A stretch of DNA of 64,000 nucleotides, from the NCBI GenBank assembly GCA_949152475.1, contig OX424563.1, forward strand, positions 4,933,001 through 4,997,000, written 5' to 3'. This DNA is from Terebella lapidaria (lineage: Eukaryota > Annelida > Polychaeta > Terebellida > Terebellidae). The notes beneath the pieces are model-generated. The model had not been told where the DNA came from. It ran no database searches and saw nothing but the letters and a program-made list of their open reading frames with translations. Within the stretch, counting starts at the first letter, position 1, and each line of letters starts with the position of its first letter. Positions 27,495 to 39,514 of the stretch are shown here, piece after piece. A program made the translations under genes and the position numbers.

Positions 27495-30400
27495 ACACAA
27501 CGAAATCTCGCAGACGACACAGACACGGTCGTCACCGACGGAGGCGCCACCGTCGCCCTATCGAGTACATCAGTCCGTGGATCAAATGTCTCCTCTTCTC
27601 CTTCAACTTTGTGTTTTGGGTGCGTCTCGTTAACTATTGCCACCAGATGATGTTTTCATCGACAATTTATAGCTATCTGTGATACAATGGATAACTGATT
27701 CCACACGTCAAGATGAAACACAAAACACTCCATATCTTGATGTGCTGTAACAGTCACGTAGGAAACGATTCTTGATGCAATGCTCTTCTTAGGCGGGCCC
27801 TGGCCCAACGCCGACAAACCCCTTCCGACATGTCTGAGTAATGTTACTAGAGGTACATCTAGAGCCTATTAGTACTCAAATAATACTAAGATCACATTTT
27901 AAACATTGATCAACTGATGTCCACTACAGTTGCTGGGATCCGGGATAGCGGCCGTTGGATTCTGGATCCTGACTGAGAAGGGGAAAAAAGTTCGAGACTT
28001 TCTGGATCTGGTGTTTGATCCATCTATCCTCATGTGTACTGCTGGTTGTATCATCTTCACAATTGGCTTTTTCGGATGTCTCGGAGCACTTCGAGAAAAC
28101 ATTTGTCTCTTGAAAACCGTGAGTATGGGACCGCCCAAGGCAGTTACCTCGTGTCCACTTCCGCTATTGCAACTCCTGGTGTGAGGTTTGACTGGTGTGT
28201 TGCATATATACTACTAAATATGTTGTTGATTTCTTTTCTGTACACCTCCGGTCCCAGTTTCACGTGTTGCTGACGACGGTGCTGGTGGCCGAACTACTGG
28301 TGGGGGTCTGGGTGTTTGTGTGTTACTACGTCCCAGACGCCCGGGATCTGATTGGTCACTCACGTCTACAGGACTCACTCAAACAGGCCCTCGTCCGGTA
28401 CAGGGACGACGACGACCTCAGGGACATGATCGACACTCTCCAGCGTGAGGTACTGACTTCCCATTTGATGTATCAGAATAGGATATCTTTTTTCCTCGTG
28501 GGAGTTATACTCAGGTATTTCCGTTCTCACAGTTCAGATGCTGTGGCATTAGCGATAGCGACTATGGCTACAAGGACTGGCAACAGAATATTTATTTCAA
28601 CTGCTCTGAACACAACCCGAGCGTGGAGAGGTGTGGTGTACCTCACTCTTGCTGTAAACACAAGGATGTAAGTCTTGTCTTTACTACTATCTTAGCTTGG
28701 CTAGTGCACCGTCGCATGTTGAAAGCTCCAAGTCACGAATTTCAGAATATCATAATTTTTAAGGATTGATTGCATGTGATCGTCATGAACCTGGCAGTGA
28801 CCAGCTGTCCATTTACTTATAATGTAAATATAAAGGTAACAAATTCATGAATTTACACACTTCCAACCAACGTGAAACTTTGCCTTTCTGATTGTTAGCC
28901 ATCAAGGATTACTAACCCAGACTCTGTTTCTTACTAAGCAATGTTAAATTTCTTAAATTCATCGTTTTCATATGCCATTTTCCGACCTATTTCTCGGTCT
29001 ACAAAATACACTCACAACAATGCGAGCAAAAGGATTATGCTGTGCAGCAAATATCTAGTTATGCCAGTAAAACTCACAGGTGATATGCACTCGGGTGCAC
29101 CGAGGTGTTTGGGATTATGAATGTTCAGCTCATTGTATTCATCTTACAGAAAGTATAGCCCTAGATATTCTCATTATTTTGACGACAACAAGGAATAAAT
29201 ATATGCAACAGCCAGTGCTTGTCAAGCAGAACACTCGAATCTTCGTTTTGGTGAAACGTATAAAATGATTTATCTAATCATCAAATTGCACCGCTTTCGT
29301 GAAATCATTTATGAAACCATGTCTCGGTTCATCATCCATCCGTATTTGTGTGTATGCTAGCCAAGTTTTAGGTCAGGGGATTGTATTGTTTTTGTGATTT
29401 TGTTACCTTTACTTTCACATTATAAGTCAATGGAAAAGTGCCTCAGTGCAGTCACCGGTAAGTTACGTGCAATCACACCTTAAGTTATATGTTGTATATA
29501 TCTCACACACAGGGACACATTAGAAACGTGATGTGTGGCTTTGATACTACCAACAGTGAGGTCAGTATTGTAACAGAGAACTGGTCCCTAATGTTTCATA
29601 TTCTTGCATATTTTGTTTGATTCACAACATAATAAGGACATTACTTGGATATTTCTAGCACTTATCGGACCCCTCTGGGTTCAGAAATGGATATCAATGA
29701 AACTTCGAGTTTGTAAACCCACTTTAGCCGGAGACTAAGAATCCGGCCTCCTTCACAAATGTTTCGTACTATAGAATGACTATATATTACCTACATGCCA
29801 TGTTGTAGAGATGACCGAGATAATGTAGATGCAAATGATTTCACGTCGATACTCTAAGTTTATTTCAAGTGATATCCTTGTACTTACTAAGATGAAGATG
29901 ATTGCAGAAACTGTCGAAGCTTTGGTCCGATGTGATATCAAAGTAGGGAGTATCCCCGATCAAACTTTTGACCGATCATCACTTCCATTGACCATCATTG
30001 CGTCCTTTCTGAACCGTGACCTCCTGTGTCAGCCAGAACTGGAAACGTTCAATGGGAAATGCTCAGCCGCCTACAACTGGTATAACGATTACCATCTGTA
30101 ATCGTTACGGAGACTAGAACAAGTAATGCAAGCTACTGTAGCTTCTCAAGATGGTCAAATTGCTGTACAACAACGAGGAGATACATGGTGAACAGTATCT
30201 GATTTATCGCCACCGAGATAAATGTAACCTCAGCAGGTCAGCAGGCCATAGAAGATCTGGTAATGCTGAAGAATATGGTGCTCAAAGGGAAATCTAGTCC
30301 TTGGCATTCCAGGTCGTCCTTTCCATGAAGAAAGATGCGACCCTCCATTTCTTTTTCGGCTGTCTTTGTTGGTTACTGTCGGCTGAATGCAGTAACCAAC

Positions 30401-32749
30401 AAGGACGCCTTACCTGTGTCCAGAATTGATGACACCAAAAGAACATTCAGGACACCATGTGGTTTTTTATCACTCGACGTGATTATTAAATATTGACTCG
30501 TAAGTCTGCTGGACGAAGTCAGAATGAAGCAGCTATTTCTGTGCCCAGAGGCCTTTACCAATTCAAAGTATTGCGTTTCGGCCTGCAATGTACCAGAGAT
30601 GTTCGAGCGGCTGATGGAGAGGTTCCTGGGGGGATGTCCAGGCAGTCCTGCTAGCTATATCTGGATGACAACGTGATATCCCCCCCCCCAATATCTTTGA
30701 AGATCACATGAGGCATCCGAAGGAAGTCTTAGACGAACTAGCCAGAGCTGGCCTCAAGCTCATGCCAAGTAAATAATGGGCGGCCAACAACCGGAATAAT
30801 GGTGACCATCTGTCAGAACCAGCTCTACGCCTACCCTTGAACCTTTCATGTCACTAGAGATTCGTACACCCCATTCTTGCCAGGGTTCGAGTGATGAATG
30901 AATAGGATACAGAGGCTGGCAACGGAGACTGGTGCGAGTAATACAAGCTCCTGTAGGTGTAGAGCAACCATTGCAAAAAGCACATATTTAGCAAAGACAG
31001 ATATGGTGATCAACATCTGATTGAACAGCCACCAAGATGAATCTCCTCAAAGTAAACAGGCCATAGACGATCTGTTAATGCTAAATAACATGCTGATCGA
31101 GGGGAGATCTATTCCTATGGCATTTCAGGTGGGAAGATAGGAGCCTCCATTTCTGCATCGACTACCGTTGGTTACTGCTGAATGCAGTTAAATCAACAAG
31201 GACGCCTAACCTCTGTACATAATTGATGGTACCAAAAGAGCATGCAGGATACTCGACCTGATTAAGAAGTATTGGCACGTGAGCCTGTCAGAAGAAGTCA
31301 AGAAGAAGCAGCTATCTGTGTGCCCAGAAGCCTTTACCAATTCAGAGTATTGAGTTTTGACCTATGCAATGCACCAGGAATGTTCAAGTGGCTGATGGAT
31401 AGGTTCCTGGCGGGGATGTCCAGGAAGTCCTGTTTGCTATATCTGGATGATATCGTCATATATCTCCAATATCTTTATCATCTGGGGCAACTGAAATGAT
31501 TTTCAACGAACTAGTGATGTTGGCCTCAAGGTCATGCCAAGTTAATGTCAGCTATTCCAACCAGATATCCTTCCTGAAGCAACACCCAGACTAATACAAC
31601 ATAGACGGGGACAGGGGTTGGTGCAGCTATTCCCAAAAGTTCGTCCAATTTTTTTTCCAGATATCACCAATCCCTTGTACCAGTTGAATGAGAAGACGCA
31701 TTCATACTGGTGGCCAGAGCAACAGGAACTTTTAACGGGCTAGTACTATTTGAGATGGCATTCATCCTGTGCTACCTCAAGAATGAGGCCCAGTACATGC
31801 TAGTTATGGATGCTAGTGACACGAGCATCGAGGCAGTCTAGATCCAGCATGGCTAGAACGTGTTGTACCTCAGCTAACCTAAATCATGAGAACATTGTTA
31901 CTTCGTGACCCGATGGGAGCTGTACAGTACTCAGTACAGCAAAGCAAGCGGACATTCTGGATTGATCACGGCAGTCTGACAAAGCTCATGAACTTCCGGG
32001 AGACACACGGGCAGGTGGAACTCTTCAGGGTGGTAAGTAGAGAATGAACAGGGGCCACGATATAGACCTCGGGATGGAGAATCCACTCGTATGGCTGGAA
32101 GAGGTTGATTTGATCCTGCCTGTCTCACACACCAGCACGACCCCGACACCAAACAACAAGACACCCATAGTGTTAGAACTCCAATTACACAAGAAAACTT
32201 CACTTGAAAGGACTTACAAAACTCAACACCCACGGAAAATTTATGCCAACAGTAAAAATCACACCATGCTTCCACTTGAAAATATATACATGTATATATC
32301 CATACACTTCCAGGTGCTGGAGGTATCTGGCAAGATTCATGTGGAGGGATGTCTGAAAGGCTTCGGTCGATGGCTGGAGAGGAATACCATCATCATCGGA
32401 GGCGCCTGTCTCAGTGTCATGTTACCCCAGGTTAATCGATGTAGTTGATGAAAAAAAACGGTGCAATTGTGCTGACATTGTGTAAATTTATTCGTTGAAA
32501 TACTGTAGTAATATACCGCAAAGAAACATACTATTACACACAAACTTTTCCAGTAATGAAATTGGTCATGTATAATAACATACTACTACTTATAAATGCA
32601 TATTATCTCGAAACAATACTCAGCCTATTGGTATGAGGTAAGATATGTGTACCATGTACGTTCTTTTTCATTTCCAGCTGATGGGAATATGTCTGGCGAG
32701 AAGTTTCATTGATCAGATCAAAATGCAAACTGCCCAGTGGAAGAGATGA
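27495..32749 (+). CDS. TSPAN33-like: Tetraspanin of the TspanC8 group, TSPAN33-like (7 exons, 5' end incomplete)
   Basis: Exons: about 27495-27619, 27930-28118, 28258-28449, 28533-28667, 29513-29560, 32314-32430 and 32678-32749 (stop TGA). All have AG/GT borders and keep frame. The product would be about 290 residues, close to vertebrate TSPAN33. Exon 1 gives an Arg/His-rich cytosolic N-terminus, [14 protein letters not shown] and TM1. Exon 2 gives the small loop, TM2 and the [13 protein letters not shown] motif. Exon 3 gives TM3 and the start of the large loop (YRDDDDL). Exon 4 carries [23 protein letters not shown]; exon 5 carries MCG; exon 6 the last loop cysteine and TM4. The loop has eight cysteines, the TspanC8 signature. 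TspanC8 proteins bind ADAM10 and control its exit from the ER and its substrate choice; this role is inferred from family. No ATG lies in frame in exon 1, so the start codon is in an unseen upstream exon. Intron 5 contains a decayed gypsy fragment. Confidence 0.88.
30109..32040 (+). pseudogene. Decayed Ty3/gypsy pol fragment, internally duplicated
   Basis: It lies inside intron 5 of the tetraspanin on the same strand. Broken frames resemble gypsy reverse transcriptase twice. The first block is about 30109-30900 and the second about 30923-31700; the shared phrase encoding PEAFTNS falls at about 30548 and 31327, so the offset is roughly 0.8 kb. The second block keeps a recognisable catalytic box ([10 protein letters not shown], about 31434-31463). 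Downstream, about 31795-32040, are remnants of RNase H (a MDASDTSI motif and a [17 protein letters not shown] segment). Many stops and shifts show it is inactive. No long terminal repeats were found. Confidence 0.7.
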
Positions 32750-33361
32750 AATGAAAAATGAACCTGCATACTTCTTTGTGACCGACGCCTGTCTGTACTC
32801 TTCAATACTAAATTTGTGTAATAAATATATAACTATAACTATGATCTGTTTGATTATCGAATTGTATGGCACTGTTTTCATGCTCAAGAGAATCTAAGAT
32901 ATCGCATAACATTTAAAAGGCTTTGGCTTGGGCCATATCTTTGAAATTCGGTATGACACATCGCATCATAGGCTTTTTTTTTTGGTGCGAGATGTCCCAA
33001 TGATATTTGATAGTCCTCTCGAAGAATGGGGCCTCATGACGTGAGCAGTGTATTCGCTATATAGCCAAACCACTTGCTCTCAGTGAAAGCATTTTATGGC
33101 CTTCACCTTCTATAAATGAAATCCTTTGATGGGGTCCAAAACCATGCAATATTTTATACCGCCTCTTGTTTGGCCCAAGTAGCACACCTTACACCACTAG
33201 TCTAGTACTACTCGCCCACTAAATGTATACCATATTTAATCCGTCTGGCACATTTTTAATCTTCATTGAATTTAGAAGAAATAGTAACTTGCGCTACATG
33301 GGCATGGGTTGTTTCAACTATAGTGATCATGCATTTATGGATGTAAAGTAGTGCTTAATAT
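32750..33361. other. 3' flank of the tetraspanin gene
   Basis: Presumed 3' untranslated and intergenic DNA. No coding exon or repeat was recognised, and no polyadenylation signal is assigned. Confidence 0.4.
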
Positions 33362-34553
33362 TTAGGGCCAGGAGAGCTCTGGGATGCTGTTTATAGGCAC
33401 GGGAATACCGCCAGCTTCTGGTGCCCTTGAGCAGCTGTTGAGCGGGCCCCACATCCCCTGCCGACAGGGGCTTGCTTCAGCTCGCTTAACAACATTTCAG
33501 AACTGGGCCTTCCCTCAAAATCCTAGATCTGCCCCGAATCAGCCACGCAAAAACTTTTAAGGGTAATGGGAAATGGACCAAAAGAAACCTCTAAAAACAC
33601 GCTACCGGGCATGCATATCCCGTCAGCTTCTGGGACCTTTAAGCGGGCCCCAGATCCTCGGCGTGTCTCACCTCGCTTCACAACATTTCCCATGTTGGTC
33701 CTTCTTCAGAACCCTGGATCCACCCAAGATCTTGAATTCATAAAGTCTCCAAGTCCATGGAAATTGGACCAAGGAGAGCCCTAGAACCCACCATTGGGGA
33801 TGCATTTAATAAACTTTCAGCGTCGGGGACCCTTGAGCGTGCCCCAGACCCACAGCCGACAGGGGCTTGCTTCAGCTAGCTTAGTAACATTTCACAACTG
33901 GGCCTTCCCTCAAAATCCTAGTTCTGCTCTGAATTATCTATGCAAAAACTCTTTAGGGAGATGGACCAAAGGACCAAAGGAAACCTCTAAAACACACCAC
34001 TGGGCATGCATATTCTATCCCGTCAGCTTTTGGGGCCCTTAAGCGGGCCCCAGTTGGCCAGACCCTCGGCCTTCACCACCTCGCTTCGCGACATGACATC
34101 TTGGCCCTCCTTCAGATCCCTGGGTCCGCCCCAGATCAAACATTCATAAACTCTCCAAGGCCATGGTAATGGGGTTCCTGTTTGCCACCAGGATCGCCAC
34201 CATGTAATTCGGGTATAGATAAATCATAGAAACAGTCTACTGTGCCAAAGACGTACAGAAACGTCATAATGGTAAATTAAATTTTGTCATGTTCGATTTT
34301 GCATAATGCAGACAATGGACATGACGTTTTTTGTACTTCTTAGGCATAATAGACTGTTTTAGAGCCCCAAGAGCACATGGCATCAGCAGGTACCCCATTG
34401 AATCATATAGGCACTCCTTCCGTAAACAAGGAGAGTCCTGGAATACACCATTGGGGATGTATGAACCTTCAGCGTCTGGAGCCCTTGAGCGGGCCCCAGA
34501 CCACCGGCCAATAGGGGCTCGCTTCGCTGGTAGCTATAGCGGTCAATGGTTTT
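33362..34553. repeat. Degenerate tandem array, unit about 205 bp
   Basis: A GGG(A/C)ATGC phrase followed by a GTCAGCTTCTGG or TTCAGCGTCTGG phrase and GAGCGGGCCCCAGA recurs at about 33389, 33604, 33794, 34002 and 34453. Spacing is about 190-215 bp once the 232-bp element at 34168-34399 is removed. Adjacent units alternate between two variants (CATGCATATCCCGTCAGC and ATGCATTTAATAAACTTTC types), suggesting a higher-order dimer. Open frames across it are incidental. Confidence 0.6.
34168..34399. mobile_element. 232-bp MITE, copy 1
   Basis: The left end AATGGGGTTCCTG matches the right end reverse complemented (AATGGGGTACCTG). The interior is closely similar to 38772-39004. It interrupts a unit of the tandem array, so it inserted after the array formed. 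Confidence 0.75.
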
Positions 34554-36189
34554 TCCTCCTGCCCCCCCCCCCCCCCCACCCCCACCCCACCCCAATCCTG
34601 TACCCGCTCCTGCAAGAATCTACACCTGTCCTAAAATGGGCAAGTTTGTCACAAGTCTGATCTATATTTTTTTTTCAGAACCGTCGTGCGTCCTGCGGCT
34701 TACAATCTTTGTTACAATGGCTAGCTGGAATATTTTAGGATAAATGCTATCATTAATTCAAGTGCCCTCTTGTTCCATCAGGAGACACGTGGCTTGCCAT
34801 TTGATTTTTCCCGCCAAAACTGTCAAGAGTCACGTGGTCACAAGGAGCCGCTTTTTGGCACAAGAGCAAAGTCGCAAGTTGACCTATTTATTAGCCAGTG
34901 CGAGTGTACGAAGACAAATGACAACACACGAATGCTGACATGGACACAGTAAGTAAAATGCTGTAATACAACCATGTCACAGTCACAGTTTAGTCTCTCT
35001 CCACAGGAAGATTAGAATCGAAGTCACAAAGTATCGATATATTGTGAAACGAGTTTTCCGAGGGCAGTTTTTCAAGGTTAATGATGGGTTGTTTTGGCGA
35101 GCTTAGGACACCTGCACTCGGTGGACTTTTGATCAATATGGCGGAAGTGACAGTGATACGTCAGAAATAGGTCATCTTTTGTGTACATGGAAAAACCAGA
35201 AAATTATTCAATAAATCTTCATTTCTTATCAAGATTCAGTTATAAATGAAAATGGATATTTCAAATACACCTGAATAAGAATCCACAGGCACCCATTTGT
35301 AAAAGGTGTGACTTTTTACTTTTTGTCTGTATCTAGATCTACAAAATGTGATTTGTCACTTTTTGTGGTGATGTGATCAATCATCAGATCATTGTGCTGC
35401 CTGCGGCCGTACTATTGTATCACAGAACGAAATACTAGTTCCGCTTTTGGCAAAGCATTTCAGACTTCCGGGCAGTGGTTGCACCGAATGCAATCAGAAT
35501 GCACACCGTTTAAAGTTGGAATCAATTTTAAAATCAGCTAAATTTAGCATTCTTATTTATCACGCAAACTTGAAAGTACACCTCGAAATAGTCAGGAATA
35601 TAATATGCACAGTTCGACAACAGATACTTTAAAAATTGCTGTTAATCGTGCATGAAAACAGTGGAAAAAGAATGACGGCCTGTCTACATTGCCGGTTTCC
35701 ACAGTATCCAGACAAATACCAATGACGTCATAGGACCGTGTGTAGAACTTGCCCGCAAGACGGCCGCTTTGAGTAAAAAATTGATGCGAGATTGACTGGC
35801 CCGAATTTGAATCTCGATTTGGCAACTCAATTTAGGCACGTAATAGGCCCAAATTTGTATGATTTCTAATTCTATAGACAAAATGAAGCTACCGCAGAAT
35901 GAATAAATTTTGTCAATTCTAAGAGTGATTATAGCTTTACAGCGATCGTAATCGTGGTCCCACGTTAGAGGAAAAATAACAAGCGTGTTAGGCTAGATTC
36001 TCCATGATTAGATCTAATATGTAGATCTACCGTCAGTATATCATAAACGTGTTCATGTGTGTGGAAAGTAACTAGTATTTTATATATACTTTCGAGAACC
36101 ATTCGGTTCAGTGTTCATGGCGCTAATTCGTGTAAACTTGGGAAAACCGAAATTCAAGTCTCATTAAAAATCATAACGCTCTCATTGAA
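34554..36189. other. Intergenic DNA with promoter-like motifs and a candidate exon
   Basis: A CCCCACC-rich tract lies at about 34562-34595. The segment 34782-34948 (+) has an acceptor (GTTCCATCAG) and a GTAAGT donor, with one frame open throughout, and contains two CACGTG boxes. At 35135-35165 there is a YY1-like AATATGGCGG joined to an ETS-like GGAAGTGAC and a TACGTCAG. These could mark the promoter and a 5' exon of the nuclear receptor gene downstream, which is inference only. Confidence 0.3.
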
Positions 36190-36862
36190 ACTTGCTAGAT
36201 CTATCTGTCATCCAAGAACTGTTGTCTGTTGTGAGTTTTTCTTTTGCCACACATTCTACTAAACAATCAAACAACAGTATTGCTTGTCATTATGATGTGA
36301 TAATGGGCGAGTTCGATCCCCGACCAGGGTCATCAGAGTTCGACCAGAGTAAACCGAACTCACTCTGCTCATGCCCGAGTGACGTCACTCTGGTGCCTAT
36401 GGTCCGACCGGAGGAAGGGGGTACTGTTCTTCTGGTTTAAAAATGGCGAATGAACAAAGCGGTTTCAACAAAGACAGTTGGTACGTAATTGAAACTCTGA
36501 AAATAGGATTGATCCCGTTGAAAATTTTAAAATAATAACGAAATGTAAAATACAATATACAAATCGGAGTGTCCTATGCATCAGGGTGCTTGATAATTTA
36601 TTTCAATTTCGCTCAACTTGTATTGAGCGATAATAAAGGTAAATAATCATAGTCAAAATTTGTCGGCCCAGCATGGTTCGCTCACTCGGGTAAACCAGAC
36701 ATGCGCAGTTCAATTTCCTGAACCATGGTCTGGTCGCTGATCGAGCTCGCCCAATGATGACCACAAGCATTACTGTTGTATGATTGTTGAGTAGAATGTG
36801 CGGCAAAAAGGAGAGACACACAATAGTCAACAATTCTTGGATGACATTTAGCATTTGACATA
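36190..36862. repeat. Foldback with arms of about 160-180 bp
   Basis: The left arm (about 36190-36350) and the reverse complement of the right arm (about 36680-36862) share TGTCATCCAAGAA, CACATTCTACT, CAACAGTA and GGGCGAG(C/T)TCGATC blocks with mismatches. The spacer of about 330 bp contains a perfect CRE octamer (TGACGTCA). It could be a non-autonomous inverted-repeat element. Confidence 0.55.
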
Positions 36863-38771
36863 TATAGCTATTACCTAGTTCCTCAGGGAGGGAATTTCTC
36901 ATCATATATCTTAGTCTATATTCTATGTATCATGTCGGTACCGGTATATTTTATTGCCATTTATCAATAAATTGTAGTAAGCCACATGACAACTTGTTGT
37001 TTTTCATCATACACTAAGTATTAACACTGTGTCTAACTAGGACATTGATGATTATTCGATAAATTGATTACAATTCGATCACATACTGTGATCGATTACA
37101 TCGTCAGTTATCGATTTATTTGCAATTTCTGAAATCTTCAGAGAGAGGGCTCTTGTGGCACAGAAATTTGTGTAATTGTCGCTAACTTAACGTATCTCGG
37201 GCATGATTGCACTTAGTTACATCTACAAATTTACCAGTACCAAGTTTGTTCTGCAGAAATCAACACCTGATATTCAAGGTATAATATCAAATGTGGTAAT
37301 ATGGAGTCCCAGTGAAGGATCACAGACCTGTTACTAAATGTACTATTAGTGCTGTTCTGAAAGTATGTAGTTGACCACCGGATGTAACCCTGTCTAAATG
37401 TCTTATTTTATGGGTAGGTACAATGATGGTACTTTTTGTGAGAACATGTAACCAATGCCTAGATCTTTGATTCACTGAGTGATAGGTTATCACTGTTATG
37501 ATTTATGGATCGCTATGTAGTCCCTACCACTCAACGAGGATAAAATTTTGCAGCCCAAGGTGCATGACCACTTTCAGTTGTACGATGATTGGATCATGCT
37601 TAAGTATCGCGGGCAGACAGAAGTATCACCCCATGTCCAATCCTAATACGTTTTTGTATATTGTCATATCAGATCCAGCATTCACTGATAGAGCACATTT
37701 TGTGTATGGATTGTTTTCTATTGACAATAATTTTACAACATTTGGCGATCTGCTGAAATAGAAATCTGATCATGTTGATTACCGGTACTCTATTGCTATT
37801 GTGTGATGTAATCTGGTAGGTAAATCCTATATTTTGGTTATTATTTGTGCATCATATATTCAAAAAGACAAACACAGTGTGACAGAGTGAGTAGGCATAT
37901 GCAGTACATTGTATAACCATGGTAACAGATGTGATTGCATGTGAGATTGAATGTCTGTGACCATGTTGTACTTGGCCGACTACACATTACTAGTATGTAT
38001 ACAGTGTGTCAGCTGTTGTCGTTGTTGGCAAACATCAGATGTCTTCAGTTTCCTTGTATTCATATTCAAAGTTATTCATTGTTTTATTGCCATTTTGATC
38101 ATGTTGTTTCAAGACTGTATTTTGAATTGATAAAAGTATATAAATTGATCATCCATTATTTTGATACATGTAGAATTAGAGGTGCAAATTTTGCAACACA
38201 GGTAACTCTAAACAAGTCTGCTTGAACATGCCGACATCAATAATGTTTTACCTTGCATGATGTATATATAGATATGAGTAATTGGTATTATCAGTACGCT
38301 AAATCTAGGAAAGTAAGTCAAGAAAGGCTTATGTCTAATAACGGATTTAAGTTGTATCACTGTCACATAGGTGAGACTGAGCACTGCACACAACTCAGGT
38401 GAATGAGCTTGACAGTGGTGTAGAAAAACAAATGAAGCTATTTGACACCTCATGTTATGTGAGCAGATCAACGCCTGTAACTGCACATGAATCTCAGCCC
38501 TTTGCCCACTATCACCCAGACATGATCAAAGGAACAGATTTTGCTCGGTTGGTTTGGAAAAATGGCCCAAACTCTCTTTGCCTCAGTTAACATATAGTTA
38601 AAGTCCAATTATGTAAATCTGGGGTGATTCAAATTCAGTAAAGGTTAAAACCTCTGAGGAAATTATTATTTTCATCCAGGTGAGTTAATGTTGTCAGATG
38701 CCCATGTGGGTTTCTGATGTTACCATGGTTACTGATTGATAATAGATACCGAGAGATATGATGGTGTATCT
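36863..38771. other. Intergenic DNA
   Basis: No gene is supported. An X-box-like GTTACCATGGTTAC lies at 38719-38732 and AACCATGGTAACA near 37916. Confidence 0.4.
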
Positions 38772-39004
38772 AATGAGGTTCCTGTTTGCCACCAGGATCG
38801 CCACCATGTAATTCGGGTATAGATAAACCATAGAAACAGTCTACTGTGCCAAATACAAATAAAAACGTAATAATGTTGCATTAAAATTTTGTCATGTTTG
38901 TGTTTGCATAATGCAGACAATGGACATGACGTTTTCTGTACTTTTTGGGCATAATAGACTATTTCAAAGCCCCAAAGGCACATGGCATCAGCAGGTACCC
39001 CATT
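38772..39004. mobile_element. 233-bp MITE, copy 2
   Basis: Second copy of the family at 34168-34399, in the same orientation, with AATGAGGTTCCTG and TACCCCATT ends. It is diverged at scattered bases and single-base gaps, so it is not a recent segmental duplicate. Confidence 0.75.
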
Positions 39005-39146
39005 GACCTGATAGTACCAATCCAACACAGAAGTGTCGGATTATTAAAATAATGGCACATGTTATACAAACATCATAGGAAGTAGGCCTATGATGTTATA
39101 CACATCACTAAAATTATTCATGTAGTGTTTTAGACAAGACATTAAC

Positions 39147-39514
39147 GTAGTCCGCTACAAACAGTGAGGTAACGGAGAGTCAAAATTTAAAAGTCATTTC
39201 TTAAAAATTATCTCTTCAAAATGACCTATTTTATAGAGTAACTGATCAGCATCCTAATACTGAAAAGAAGGGGGTGCTGGTTTCTTCTATATGACATAAA
39301 TTATGGCATTTTTGTAAAAAAATTTGTCCATATTCACATCTTACATCATGTTTTCGATGCGAACGGATACGGTGACTCCCTATTTTTTTTCAGTTTCAGA
39401 ATGCTGATCAGCTAATCTATGAAATATGTCATTTTGAGGCTCTAGATTATGTTGATACAGTTAATTATTTAAAAAAACTCTTTGCCCCCCATTTCACTGT
39501 TTGGAGCGGACTAC
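39147..39514. mobile_element. 368-bp MITE with GTAGTCCGCT ends
   Basis: Left end GTAGTCCGCTACAAACAGTG; right end reverse complemented GTAGTCCGCTCCAAACAGTG. The interior has no coding capacity. A partial repeat of the right end (CGGACTACC) follows at about 39517. Confidence 0.65.

Noticed and set aside
36300..36330. tRNA-like GTTCGATCCCC motif
   Set aside because: No A-box or cloverleaf can be drawn around it, and it lies in a foldback arm.
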